A stretch of 64,000 nucleotides of DNA from JBGQAS01 sp963699305 (GTDB lineage Bacteria; Chloroflexota; Anaerolineae; Anaerolineales; Anaerolineaceae). The number at the start of each line of letters is the position of its first letter. The first letter of the stretch is position 1. The notes below the pieces were generated by a model. That model was not told the DNA's origin. It was given only the letters and a program-made list of their open reading frames with translations, and searched no databases. Location: NCBI GenBank assembly GCA_963699305.1, contig OY969431.1:1550001-1614000 (forward strand), written 5' to 3'. Positions 9,099 to 16,415 of the stretch are shown here, in pieces. The position numbers were made by a program, and so were the translations under genes.

Positions 9099-9823
9099 TG
9101 CATTCCTCCTTTATGAAAGATAGAATCTTGTCTATCTGGCCGCTCTAAATGTGATCGGTATGTAGTTCAATGGATATGAAATCCCGATGATGAACTCACT
9201 TCTTTGGTAAATTATCCGTGCCATATATTACATTTTATAAAAAGCGAGGTAACCCGCAAGATAATAAAGAATGGATTCATACCACCTGAAAGTAGGTGTT
9301 TTTTAGCTGCTAATGATTAGGCAATCACTGCCCCCAATGGATTTTTTATCCAACTAGAACAGAATTTAACCTGTCGATTGTCCATCGCAAATCTTGCACT
9401 TGGTGGCATACGGTTGATTTTGGTAAACACGCGAGGGGCAGTTTATAGGTCGGGCACACGGTGGTGTTTTTTACCATCCCTGCCTGCCATCTTTACCAAT
9501 AATTCCACCCTAACAATATACAAAAGTGGGCCTGGCAGGGATCGAATACTTATACCCGCAGGGTACCTGCGACCAATCGGTTATTAAGCAATTCCATTCG
9601 TGCTACATTTTAAAGATTATTAATTGGGATCTGAGTTACCGACCTCTCGGACTTGTAAAATTATCCGAACCAATACACACTTTTTCTAATTCTCTTCATG
9701 TAAAAGGTATCAAAACTGATCCAACAGAGACAAATGTAGAATTATATTTTAATTAATTAAAAATTAAATTTAAAATTAACAAATATCCCAATAAAAGGTG
9801 AATATTTCCTTCTTGGAGCTCAT
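9099..9823. other. 725-nt gene-free stretch
   Basis: No convincing gene. It holds an ACCACCTGAAAGTAGGTG hairpin with a T6 run (about 9281-9306, terminator-like on the plus strand), island repeat copy E with its tRNA-like fossil (9447-9586), and about 180 nt of AT-rich sequence running into poly-A/T before the small membrane protein at 9824. Open frames across the repeat have no ribosome binding site and follow the repeat, not a protein pattern. Confidence 0.6.
9447..9586 (+). repeat. Intergenic island repeat, copy E, ending in a tRNA-like fossil
   Basis: Full-length copy ending in AGTGGGCCTGGCAGGGATCGAA, an insert of about 19 nt containing TACCCgcaGGGTA, and CCTGCGACCAATCGGTTAT. The two outer pieces match the 3' end, T arm and anticodon arm of the intact CAU tRNA at 11100-11172 in the same order and orientation. 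The insert interrupts the T loop. The fossil cannot fold as a functional tRNA. Confidence 0.75.
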
Positions 9824-10168
9824 ATGACAATTGAATCATTCCCCCCACCCTTACCCGGTAAAAAACATCCGTTGACAGGGATTGTTTCAGCCAGCATCAG
9901 CCTAGCGTTTTTCATATTGAACGTGTTCATCTTCGTGAGCTGGTTTATTTCGCATAGTAATCTTGAAAACACTTGGGTAAATGTATTAACCTTCGGATGT
10001 GGAATCCTTATCGCTTTGATCACAGGGATCGTATTGGCGATCGTGGGCTTGGCTCAAAAGAATACGAAGAAAGTCTTTTCGATTATCGGTATAATCTTGA
10101 ACTGCCTGGATTTGATCACGATTATTGTTCTAACCATTCTTTCTTTACTCCTTTCTGCAGCGGGCTGA
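9824..10168 (+). CDS. Small hypothetical membrane protein (DUF4064/DUF4190-like)
   Basis: 114 residues: a Pro-rich N-terminus (ESFPPPLPGKKHPLTGI) followed by three hydrophobic helices separated by short loops, the middle ending GLAQKNTKK. This layout is common in small bacterial membrane proteins annotated as DUF4064 or DUF4190, but the match is by architecture only. GGAG precedes the start. Solitary, plus strand, between repeat copies E and F. Confidence 0.6.
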   Translation: MTIESFPPPLPGKKHPLTGIVSASISLAFFILNVFIFVSWFISHSNLENTWVNVLTFGCGILIALITGIVLAIVGLAQKNTKKVFSIIGIILNCLDLITIIVLTILSLLLSAAG

Positions 10169-10271
10169 TAACCCGTTTTCCCCCTTTTCACGACGAACTT
10201 TTCATTTGCGACACTTAAAAATGGGTTTTCTTATTCTGGGGACGGACGGATTAGTTTGCAAGGCGCGTATC

Positions 10272-10374
10272 CGTGCCCGCCTTCTTCTACCAATAATTCC
10301 GCCCTAACAATAAAGAAGTGAACCAGCTAAGTTAATTATTTCCCCGCCGGGTACCTGCGACCAAGCGGTTATTA
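10272..10374 (+). repeat. Intergenic island repeat, copy F, with tRNA-like end
   Basis: Contains GCCCGCCTTCTTCTACCAATA, GCCCTAACAATAAAGAAGTG, GTTAATTATTTCCCCGCC and ends GGGTACCTGCGACCAAGCGGTTAT. The final 20 nt are identical to the T-arm/anticodon-arm stretch of the intact tRNA at 11100-11172. Confidence 0.75.
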
Positions 10375-10386
10375 TCATAATTCCAG

Positions 10387-10908
10387 TTAGGTCACATTTT
10401 TCATTTGGGAGAAAAGCAGCTTTCTTTTTATTATTACCCAAAATCCTAATAGTGAAACTGAACAAATAAGCCAAATAACTGTTTGCCAGAGAAAGGTGCT
10501 TGATGGCCTGGTATACAATCCCCAAGACCCACAAATTCCCCCAAATGGGCTATCCGCAGATTGCAAGCTCAACATTACGCATTCGGCTTGCCAGTCTATT
10601 GCCCAGAATCCGAACCAAAGAATAGCTATTGAAATTATGTAACACACAATCTCAGCTACACGACGAGTAATATCTGATCTAAGCAAATAAGAGAGCACAA
10701 TTAGAAGAGCAATGAATCCAACTGGGATTGAACAGAAAAAAAGGACAAAATCAACAACCGGCATAAAGGCATCGGAGAATACATTTACAGGAGCTGAGCT
10801 CATCCACCATTGCCACTTGGGGTAATCTCTAGCTAGGGTCTCTATGGCGATTATGATAAAAAAAGCGAACATCATGAATGTGGAGATGTATACCCAAGCG
10901 AGGAACAT
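10387..10908 (-). CDS. Hypothetical membrane protein, 173 aa
   Basis: Four hydrophobic segments (MFLAWVYISTFMMFAFFIII, PVVDFVLFFCSIPVGFIALL, an IVCYIISIAILWFGF helix, and a C-terminal VIWLICSVSLLGFWVI) with a central Cys/Trp-containing loop. No family recognised. No clear Shine-Dalgarno sequence, so the start is uncertain. AT-rich relative to housekeeping genes in the window. Lies between repeat copies F and G. Confidence 0.5.
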   Translation of the reverse strand: MFLAWVYISTFMMFAFFIIIAIETLARDYPKWQWWMSSAPVNVFSDAFMPVVDFVLFFCSIPVGFIALLIVLSYLLRSDITRRVAEIVCYIISIAILWFGFWAIDWQAECVMLSLQSADSPFGGICGSWGLYTRPSSTFLWQTVIWLICSVSLLGFWVIIKRKLLFSQMKNVT

Positions 10909-10984
10909 CTTTGCGAAACTTTTTTTTAAATAGTATTTTCATCATGGAACTATACTAGGCCATCGTGACAGTTACATTTAGTTG

Positions 10985-11076
10985 GTAGGGCAAGCATCCT
11001 AGCTTCCATCCAATTACCAATAATTCCACCCATAAATTTACTAGTGGGCCCGGCACTCTGACAGGGTACCTGCGCT
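10985..11076 (+). repeat. Intergenic island repeat, copy G, abutting the tRNA
   Basis: Degenerate copy: GGTAGGGCAAGCATCC, TTACCAATAATTCCACCCATAAA, then AGTGGGCCCGGCA, a short insert ending GGGTA, and CCTGCG. The last pieces again match the 3' end of the adjacent tRNA, so a partial tRNA copy sits about 25 nt from the intact gene. Confidence 0.7.
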
Positions 11077-11099
11077 TACACTCGCATATGTTAATTCAG

Positions 11100-11172
11100 T
11101 GGGCCCGGCAGGGATCGAACCTGCGACCAAGCGGTTATGAGCCGCGCGCTCTAACCACTGAGCTACGGGCCC
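11100..11172 (-). tRNA. tRNA with CAU anticodon (elongator Met, or Ile2)
   Basis: Complete cloverleaf on the minus strand: acceptor GGGCCCG/CGGGCCC, D arm GCTC-AGTGGTTA-GAGC, anticodon loop CTCATAA (anticodon CAU), variable loop TGGTC, T arm GCAGG-TTCGATC-CCTGC, discriminator A. The 3' CCA is not encoded. Sequence is close to the elongator Met pattern, but CAU also serves Ile2 after lysidine modification and the two cannot be separated by eye. It marks the right edge of the repeat-rich island. Confidence 0.93.
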
Positions 11173-11213
11173 CACTTTTTTCGATTATATCATGACGTAA
11201 ATTAGAGAAGAAC

Positions 11214-11474
11214 TTACTCTTTCCCTTCCACCTTCTCCACCACGATCGTGCCGTGCGTGATGAGCGCCGCGATCGCCCCGATCGCCGCCAGCTGCGGTGC
11301 GATAAGCGCCCCCACCACCCCGAACGTCAGCGGGATGTCGATCATCGTGCGCCCTTCCTCGTTCTTGATGATCATCCTTCGGATGTTGCCCTCGTGCAGC
11401 AGTTCCTTTATCTTCGCCACCAGGGCGTCCCCGTTCACCTGGAATTCCTCGGTCCTTGTTTTTTCCTCAGTCAT
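11214..11474 (-). CDS. DUF4342-family small membrane-associated protein
   Basis: 86 residues: an amphipathic N-terminal half (EFQVNGDALVAKIKELLHEGNIRRMIIKNEEGRTMI) followed by IPLTFGVVGALIAPQLAAIGAIAALI, a glycine/alanine-rich hydrophobic stretch, and a short charged tail. This matches DUF4342 proteins, whose function is unknown. AAGGAGAG precedes the ATG. It lies 12 nt after the histidine kinase stop on the same strand, so it is probably the last gene of the two-component operon. Confidence 0.75.
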   Translation of the reverse strand: MTEEKTRTEEFQVNGDALVAKIKELLHEGNIRRMIIKNEEGRTMIDIPLTFGVVGALIAPQLAAIGAIAALITHGTIVVEKVEGKE

Positions 11475-11485
11475 GTCATCTCTCC

Positions 11486-12817
11486 TTATGCTTTATCCAT
11501 CCAAACCGTCACCACTGTCCCCTCACCCACCAAGCTCTCCAATGCGATCTTGCCACCCATCGCTTCCACCAGCCCCCTGGCAATCGAAAGCCCTAGCCCG
11601 GTGCTGCGGCTGTCGCTTTTGGCACCCGTGTTGTAAAAGCGCTCGAACACGTGCTTGATATGCTCGGGGGCGATCCCCGCGCCGTTATCACTCACGTAAA
11701 TGCGCACACGCTTGCCCACTTCTTCCGCGCTCAACCTCACCACCCCGTCCTGCGGGGTGTGGCGCAATGCATTATCCACCAGTATCCACAGCACCTGCTT
11801 GAGGTGGATCAGGTCGCCGGTGACCTTTTCATACCCAGCGCTCATTTCCACGCGGATGCCCCTGGGTTTGGCGATGCGCTCCGCCTGGCGCTGGATATCC
11901 GCCAGCATCTCGGCAATGCTCACCGGGTTGCGTTCGAGCTTCAATTGCTTCTTATCCAGCCGGGAAAGGAGCAGCAGGTCCTCAACCAGTTTGCTCATGT
12001 AATCGGTATCGGCGATCACATCCCCCAGCAGCTCCTGCGTTTCTCTCCTGGAGCGGCTCCTGCCTGCCAGTTCAGCGCTGGCGCGGATGATGGTGAGCGG
12101 TGTGCGCAGCTCGTGGCTGGCATTCGCCACAAACGCCTGCTGCTGCTCGAACGCCTCCTGGGCGGGTTTTAGCGATGCCCCCGCCAGAAACCACGATCCA
12201 AGTCCCAGCATCAACAGGCTGAAAATGCTCAGGCAGATCAACCCGGTCATATAGTCGCGCAGGATGCGCGCCTGGTCGCCCGTCGGGCGCCCCAGTTGGA
12301 TCAGGCTGAGCATGTAGCCGGGTGGCAGGCGGTAGGTGAGCAGCCGGATGGGTGTACCGTCGCTCAGCAAAATCGTGCGCAGGTCCATGGCACCTTCCGC
12401 CGTGAATTGCGCAGCCTCCGGGTCGATGCTCACCGGCGGAGCCGGGTTCCCGTTATCCACCGATGTGCCGGTATCGCTCAGTCCGAGCACAAAGATGGGA
12501 GCCAGTTCGCCTTCGTAGGCATGTTCGCTGTACCCGTGCAGGGGGTCATCGGATTCTTCATCGCCAAAATGCAGCCCAAACAGCCGGAATACGGAGAAAT
12601 TACCTTTCAGGAAGTTGCCCGAACTGGTGATCTCCGGCGGGATGGGTGCTTCGATCAGCGTCAATTCCTGGGCGAGGCGGTATTTGAGCGCCATATCCGT
12701 GGTCGCCTGGAAGTAGTACCGCAGCAGAACGTAAAGCCCCCCGCCCACCGCCACGATGAACATCATGGAAATGCCAAGGTACAGGGCGGTCAGCTGCCAG
12801 CGTAATTTTTTAAGCAT
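11486..12817 (-). CDS. Two-component sensor histidine kinase
   Basis: 443 residues. Transmembrane helices near residues 10-33 and 190-212 enclose an extracytoplasmic sensor of about 155 residues with no recognised fold. The cytoplasmic part has HisKA with phospho-acceptor His235 (ASHELRTPLT), then HATPase_c with the N box (LVDNALRH), G1 (DNGAGI) and G2 (TGLGLSIA). The start overlaps the response regulator stop (ATGCTTAA), giving translational coupling. It lies divergent from the PepSY/ApbE module across about 230 nt, making that module a candidate regulon. Signal unknown. Confidence 0.9.
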   Translation of the reverse strand: MLKKLRWQLTALYLGISMMFIVAVGGGLYVLLRYYFQATTDMALKYRLAQELTLIEAPIPPEITSSGNFLKGNFSVFRLFGLHFGDEESDDPLHGYSEHAYEGELAPIFVLGLSDTGTSVDNGNPAPPVSIDPEAAQFTAEGAMDLRTILLSDGTPIRLLTYRLPPGYMLSLIQLGRPTGDQARILRDYMTGLICLSIFSLLMLGLGSWFLAGASLKPAQEAFEQQQAFVANASHELRTPLTIIRASAELAGRSRSRRETQELLGDVIADTDYMSKLVEDLLLLSRLDKKQLKLERNPVSIAEMLADIQRQAERIAKPRGIRVEMSAGYEKVTGDLIHLKQVLWILVDNALRHTPQDGVVRLSAEEVGKRVRIYVSDNGAGIAPEHIKHVFERFYNTGAKSDSRSTGLGLSIARGLVEAMGGKIALESLVGEGTVVTVWMDKA

Positions 12818-13494
12818 GGTCGGGGTCCAATCGGTAGCCTACGCCGCGCACCGTGTGGATGGGGTCCGCTTTACCGGGCAGGTTCAATTTTTGGCGCAGG
12901 TAGGAAACATACACGTCCACCAGGTCCTCGCGCACCTTGCCTTCATACGACCAGACGTAATCCAGGATGTTGGCGCGGGTGAGGATCTGGTTGGGGTGGC
13001 GCATGAAATATTCGAGCAGGTCCCATTCGGTCTTGGTCAGGTCGATGGCGGATTCATTGCGGCGCAGGGCATGCATGCGCAGGTCCATCACCAGGCTGCC
13101 CACGCGCAGTTCCATGGCATCCGCGGATTCCGGCTGGAAGCGCCGGCTGATGGAGCGAACGCGTGCCAGCAATTCATCGGCTGCAAACGGTTTGGTCAGG
13201 TAATCGTCGGCTCCGCTGTCCAGTCCCGCCACGCGGTCCTCTACCTGGCTGCGTGCCGTGAGCAGCAGGATCCCCATGGGCAGTTTGGCGGTACGGATGG
13301 CGCGGCAGATGGAGGGTCCGTCCCTGCCGGGCAGCATCCAGTCGATGATGGCGATATCGTGGATGCCGCGGCAGTGCCAGTTCAGCGCCTTCGCTGCCGT
13401 CGTACAGGATGTCCACGCTGTAACGTTCGCCTTCCAGCATGCGCTGGATCAAGCCCGCCAGCCGTTTATCGTCTTCTACCAATAAAATGCGCAC
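12810..13494 (-). CDS. OmpR/PhoB-family response regulator (frameshifted in this sequence)
   Basis: Reconstructed product begins VRILLVEDDKRLAGL from a GTG at 13494, with acidic pocket ED-D, phospho-acceptor Asp in IIDWMLPG, Lys in DYLTKPFAADELLARV, and a C-terminal winged helix (DLTKTEWDLLEYFM, YVSYLRQKLN, IHTVRGVGYRL). The receiver is split between two frames; removing one base within 13366-13372 (CCGCGGC) joins ELAL to GIHDIAIIDWML. All catalytic residues are then present, so a sequencing or assembly indel is more likely than loss of function. Pairs with the downstream kinase. Confidence 0.85.
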
Positions 13495-13726
13495 GGTGCC
13501 TTTCTTCGAAGTGGGAACAGAACGTGAGTGTATTGTATCCCAATTCGGTGAAGGTAATTTTTTATGCGGGGTGCTCAGGTGGATATGAAACATTGTGATG
13601 CATTTTCTCATCTACACTATAGGCTTTTAAGATTGGAAATTGCTTGGAAAAAAGCTCACCATTTCCAACCTTACTTTTAACCGTGCCGGTTAAAGTGAAA
13701 TAAGGAAGAAGCAAGGAGATATGCTC

Positions 13727-14356
13727 ATGAAACGCTCTACCCTATTTATTTCAATTGTATTGACCGCAATCACCCTGGGTGTCATCGGCGGTGTGATCAA
13801 AGCTGCCGGCGCTGCGCGTGCCGCGGCTGCGAACTCCGCGTATGTGGCGCCCATTACCTATCAAATCCTCACTCCCACGGCGCAGCCCGCTGCTGACTTG
13901 CAGCCGGTTTCCAGCGCCCCCACCATCACCGCTGACCAGGCAGCCCGGGTGGCTCTGGCAGCCTCCCTGCCCAACTCAGTGCTGGCATCCCCGCCCGAGC
14001 TGGTGGATTTTAACGGCGTGATGGCTTACGAGGTGAAGCTCACCGATGGCTCAACGCTGTATGTGGATGCCCAAACCGGCGCACTGCTGTACAACTCCCT
14101 CACCGGCACCGCAAACCCGGTGGTCACCGCGGATAATGCCCTATTGGCAGCCTCCACTTACCTTAACAATTACGATATGTACGCCTACGGGCTTACCACC
14201 TACCAGAACCAGCCGGTGTACGCGGTGCTGTTCAACAACAGCGCCCAGGTGTTCGTCGATATGCGCGGCCAGGTGGTGTATGTACAAATGCCGCAGACTG
14301 CCAGCAACGCACCCGCCAGCCGCTCCTCCGAGGAATCGGATGATGACAACGATTAA
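13727..14356 (+). CDS. Secreted PepSY-domain protein
   Basis: 209 residues. A basic N-terminus and hydrophobic helix (STLFISIVLTAITLGVIGGVI) form a signal anchor. After a Pro/Ala linker come two PepSY-like repeats, each of the form A-L-L-A-S...Y-E-V-K-L-T-D-G-S-T-L-Y-V-D and Y-A-V-L-F-N-N...V-F-V-D, and an acidic C-terminus (SSEESDDDND). PepSY domains act in protease inhibition or, next to flavin systems, in membrane redox complexes. I chose the second ATG because AAGGAG lies 8 nt upstream of it. First gene of a four-gene plus-strand operon with ApbE. Confidence 0.8.
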   Translation: MKRSTLFISIVLTAITLGVIGGVIKAAGAARAAAANSAYVAPITYQILTPTAQPAADLQPVSSAPTITADQAARVALAASLPNSVLASPPELVDFNGVMAYEVKLTDGSTLYVDAQTGALLYNSLTGTANPVVTADNALLAASTYLNNYDMYAYGLTTYQNQPVYAVLFNNSAQVFVDMRGQVVYVQMPQTASNAPASRSSEESDDDND

Positions 14357-14380
14357 AGCATTGTGGGATCAGGATCAACC

Positions 14381-14710
14381 ATGGAAAACAAGCACAACAC
14401 GAAAAACCTTACCGGCATCAAGCTGCTGATCGTTTCTGCCGCACTCTCGGCTGCGGTCTGGCTGTGGAGTATTTTTTCCAACCAGGCAGTGCAGAATTTG
14501 ACCAAAACAGCCTCCCAGCAGCCCAATACCGGACTGCAGCCGGTCGCCACCCAATCCGGCATCAGCGCCTCGGCGGCTTCTGCCTCCGTGCAGCCCACTC
14601 TGCGCAGCGTGGCGCTGGATGCTTCCGCCGCCGGAGGTCCGGTTGTGGTGCAGCCGGTCATCGTTAATTCGAGCAGCGTCATCACCAGCACCGGGTCATC
14701 GCGGCCATGA
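14381..14710 (+). CDS. Small signal-anchored hypothetical protein in the ApbE operon
   Basis: 109 residues: basic N-terminus, one transmembrane helix (IKLLIVSAALSAAVWLWSIF), then a low-complexity Ser/Ala/Gln-rich extracytoplasmic tail ending VVVQPVIVNSSSVITSTGSS. I looked for an ApbE flavinylation site in it and saw no convincing S/T-G-A-T motif. Start at 14381 (MENKHN) with AGGA upstream is preferred to the GTG/ATG frame earlier. Its stop overlaps the apbE start (ATGA), so it is translated with apbE. Confidence 0.65.
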   Translation: MENKHNTKNLTGIKLLIVSAALSAAVWLWSIFSNQAVQNLTKTASQQPNTGLQPVATQSGISASAASASVQPTLRSVALDASAAGGPVVVQPVIVNSSSVITSTGSSRP

Positions 14711-15633
14711 TCTATAAGGTTGAATTTCACGCCATGGGCTCGCACATGCTGGCCGCGTTGGAAGCGGATTCCGCAACCGCCCGCGTGCTCCATCGTGTGC
14801 CGGGCTGGTTTGCTGCCTGGGAGGAAAGCTTAAGCCGCTTCCAGCCCGAAAGCGAACTCAACCGGCTCAACCGTTCCAACGGCAATGCTTTTAAGACCAG
14901 CCGTATTCTCTGGCAGGTGCTTCAGCTCAGCCTGAAGACTGCCCGGGAAAGCGAAGGTCTCATCACCCCCGAGGTATTGGGCAGCCTGGAAGCGTTGGGA
15001 TACGACCGCAGTTTTGAAAATGTGTGGGCTTCGTCCATTGAATTGGATTTCACACCGGGCGCGATCTCCTCCCGCCTGGTCGAGATCCGTTTGGACAAGT
15101 CCACACGGTCGGTCGTGCTCCCCGCCGGGATGCGCCTTGACCTCGGAGGTGTTGCCAAGGGTTGGGCAGCCCGCCAGGTGATGCTGCGCCTGAAAAAATT
15201 TGGTCCGGCGCTGGTCGATGCCGGCGGCGACATTGCCATCAGCGGTGCCCGCGCAGAGGGTAAAGCCTGGCCAGTCGGTATCCGTGATCCTTTCGACCCC
15301 GAGCGCGACATGCTGACCCTCAGCCTGTTGGACCGCTCGGTCGCCACCTCGGGACGCGATTACCACAAGTGGTTCGCCAGTGGCACCTGGCAGCACCACA
15401 TCATCGACCCGCGCAGCGGTGCCCCCGCCCGTACCGATGTAATGACCGCCACGGTCATTGCGCCCGGAGTCATGCGCGCCGAAATGCTCGCCAAGATGCT
15501 TTTCATCCAGGGCAGCACGGTATCCGTCGATTGGCTTGAGCAGCATCAACAATATGCAGCCTGCCTGGTGCTGGAAAATGGCGACCGCCTTTATAGTCCG
15601 ACCTTCAATAAATATCAAGGATTACCCGCATGA
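14707..15633 (+). CDS. apbE: FAD:protein FMN transferase (ApbE family)
   Basis: 308 residues. ApbE hallmarks: an N-terminal FHAMGSHM strand, SRFQPESELNRLN, the core DLGGVAKGWAA, DAGGDIAISG, RSVATSGRDYHKW, and HHIIDPRSGAPA followed by MTATVIAP. The Asp/Thr-rich C-terminal motif binds Mg and FAD. It attaches FMN covalently to Thr of extracytoplasmic proteins. No signal peptide or lipobox is seen here, unusual but not unique, so the site of action is uncertain. Coupled by ATGA overlaps to the genes on both sides. Confidence 0.9.
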   Translation: MIYKVEFHAMGSHMLAALEADSATARVLHRVPGWFAAWEESLSRFQPESELNRLNRSNGNAFKTSRILWQVLQLSLKTARESEGLITPEVLGSLEALGYDRSFENVWASSIELDFTPGAISSRLVEIRLDKSTRSVVLPAGMRLDLGGVAKGWAARQVMLRLKKFGPALVDAGGDIAISGARAEGKAWPVGIRDPFDPERDMLTLSLLDRSVATSGRDYHKWFASGTWQHHIIDPRSGAPARTDVMTATVIAPGVMRAEMLAKMLFIQGSTVSVDWLEQHQQYAACLVLENGDRLYSPTFNKYQGLPA

Positions 15634-16367
15634 TCGAACCCCGCATTGCTCCCATCCCGCCCTCAATTCAACCGCCTGAAAAGTCGGGGTCACCGCTTGT
15701 CACTGTCATCCTGGCCTCCGCCATCGGTCTGGTGATCTCCGCATTTTTACTTCCAGCCTGGTTGCCCGGGTTGGCTGTCAGTGTTTCCGGCAGCTCACCC
15801 ACCGTATTCTGGTTTCTTTCACGCGCCACTGCCATCATTGCTTATGCCATGCTGTGGCTCTCAATGGTGTGGGGGCTGCTGCTGTCCACCCGTATGGCGC
15901 AGTCCTGGCCGGGGACTCCCGTTGCCAACGAGCTGCACAAGTTCGTCTCGCTGCTTGGTCTGGGTGTGGGCGGGGTCCATGGTCTATTGCTGCTCGGCGA
16001 CCATTACATGAATTTCAAGCTGGTCCAGTTGCTCATCCCGTTCGCCAGCCCGGCATACCGCCCGCTGTGGGTGGGGTTCGGGCAGCTTTCCTTTTACCTT
16101 TGGGGGCTGGTCATCCTCAGCTTTTACCTGCGCAAGCACATCGGAGCCAGGACCTGGCGCGCCTTGCATGTTGTCAGCTTTGCCACCTATGCGATGGCGC
16201 TGCTGCACGGCATCACCGCCGGAACAGATGCCGGGACGTTGGGCATGTCGCTCGTGTATTGGATCAGCGGAGGGGTGCTGCTGGCGCTGGTGTTCTACCG
16301 CATCCTGAGCGCCATGGAAAAGCGCAGGCTCAAAACCCTGGCACAACAGCAGGTCATCCCGCAATAA
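15630..16367 (+). CDS. Ferric-reductase-like transmembrane cytochrome b-type protein
   Basis: 245 residues with six predicted helices. Paired histidines suited to heme ligation sit on two helices: His103 (ELHKF) and His117 (VHG), and His180 (WRALHVVSFATY) and His193 (LLHGI). The block SRATAIIAYAMLWLSMVWGLLLS is typical of FRD/MsrQ/YedZ-like domains. It lacks the C-terminal FAD/NAD domain, so it probably passes electrons across the membrane to a partner such as an FMN-protein made by the adjacent ApbE. Start overlaps the apbE stop; a strong terminator follows. Confidence 0.85.
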   Translation: MIEPRIAPIPPSIQPPEKSGSPLVTVILASAIGLVISAFLLPAWLPGLAVSVSGSSPTVFWFLSRATAIIAYAMLWLSMVWGLLLSTRMAQSWPGTPVANELHKFVSLLGLGVGGVHGLLLLGDHYMNFKLVQLLIPFASPAYRPLWVGFGQLSFYLWGLVILSFYLRKHIGARTWRALHVVSFATYAMALLHGITAGTDAGTLGMSLVYWISGGVLLALVFYRILSAMEKRRLKTLAQQQVIPQ

Positions 16368-16372
16368 CGTAA

Positions 16373-16404
16373 AACGGAGAGGTTCTCACCTCTCCGTTGT
16401 TTTA
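16373..16404. terminator. Bidirectional rho-independent terminator
   Basis: Perfect inverted repeat AACGGAGAGG / CCTCTCCGTT with a 6-nt loop, followed by GTTTTA on the plus strand and preceded by an A-rich run. It separates the convergent ferric-reductase-like gene and the S41-type lipoprotein. Confidence 0.8.
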
Positions 16405-16415
16405 TGAAAAAGCCA

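Noticed and set aside
9378..9756. Two overlapping plus-strand open frames of 69 and 76 codons.
   Set aside because: They run through island repeat copy E and AT-rich sequence, have no RBS, and the translated peptides follow the repeat.
2692..11076. Integron-type attC sites (CALIN), suggested by TAACAA and GTTA boxes and single-gene units.
   Set aside because: CTAAC/GTTAATT are only 23-26 nt apart in copies B and F, the R'/R'' consensus is not met, genes have mixed orientation, and no integrase is present. attC covariance search would decide.
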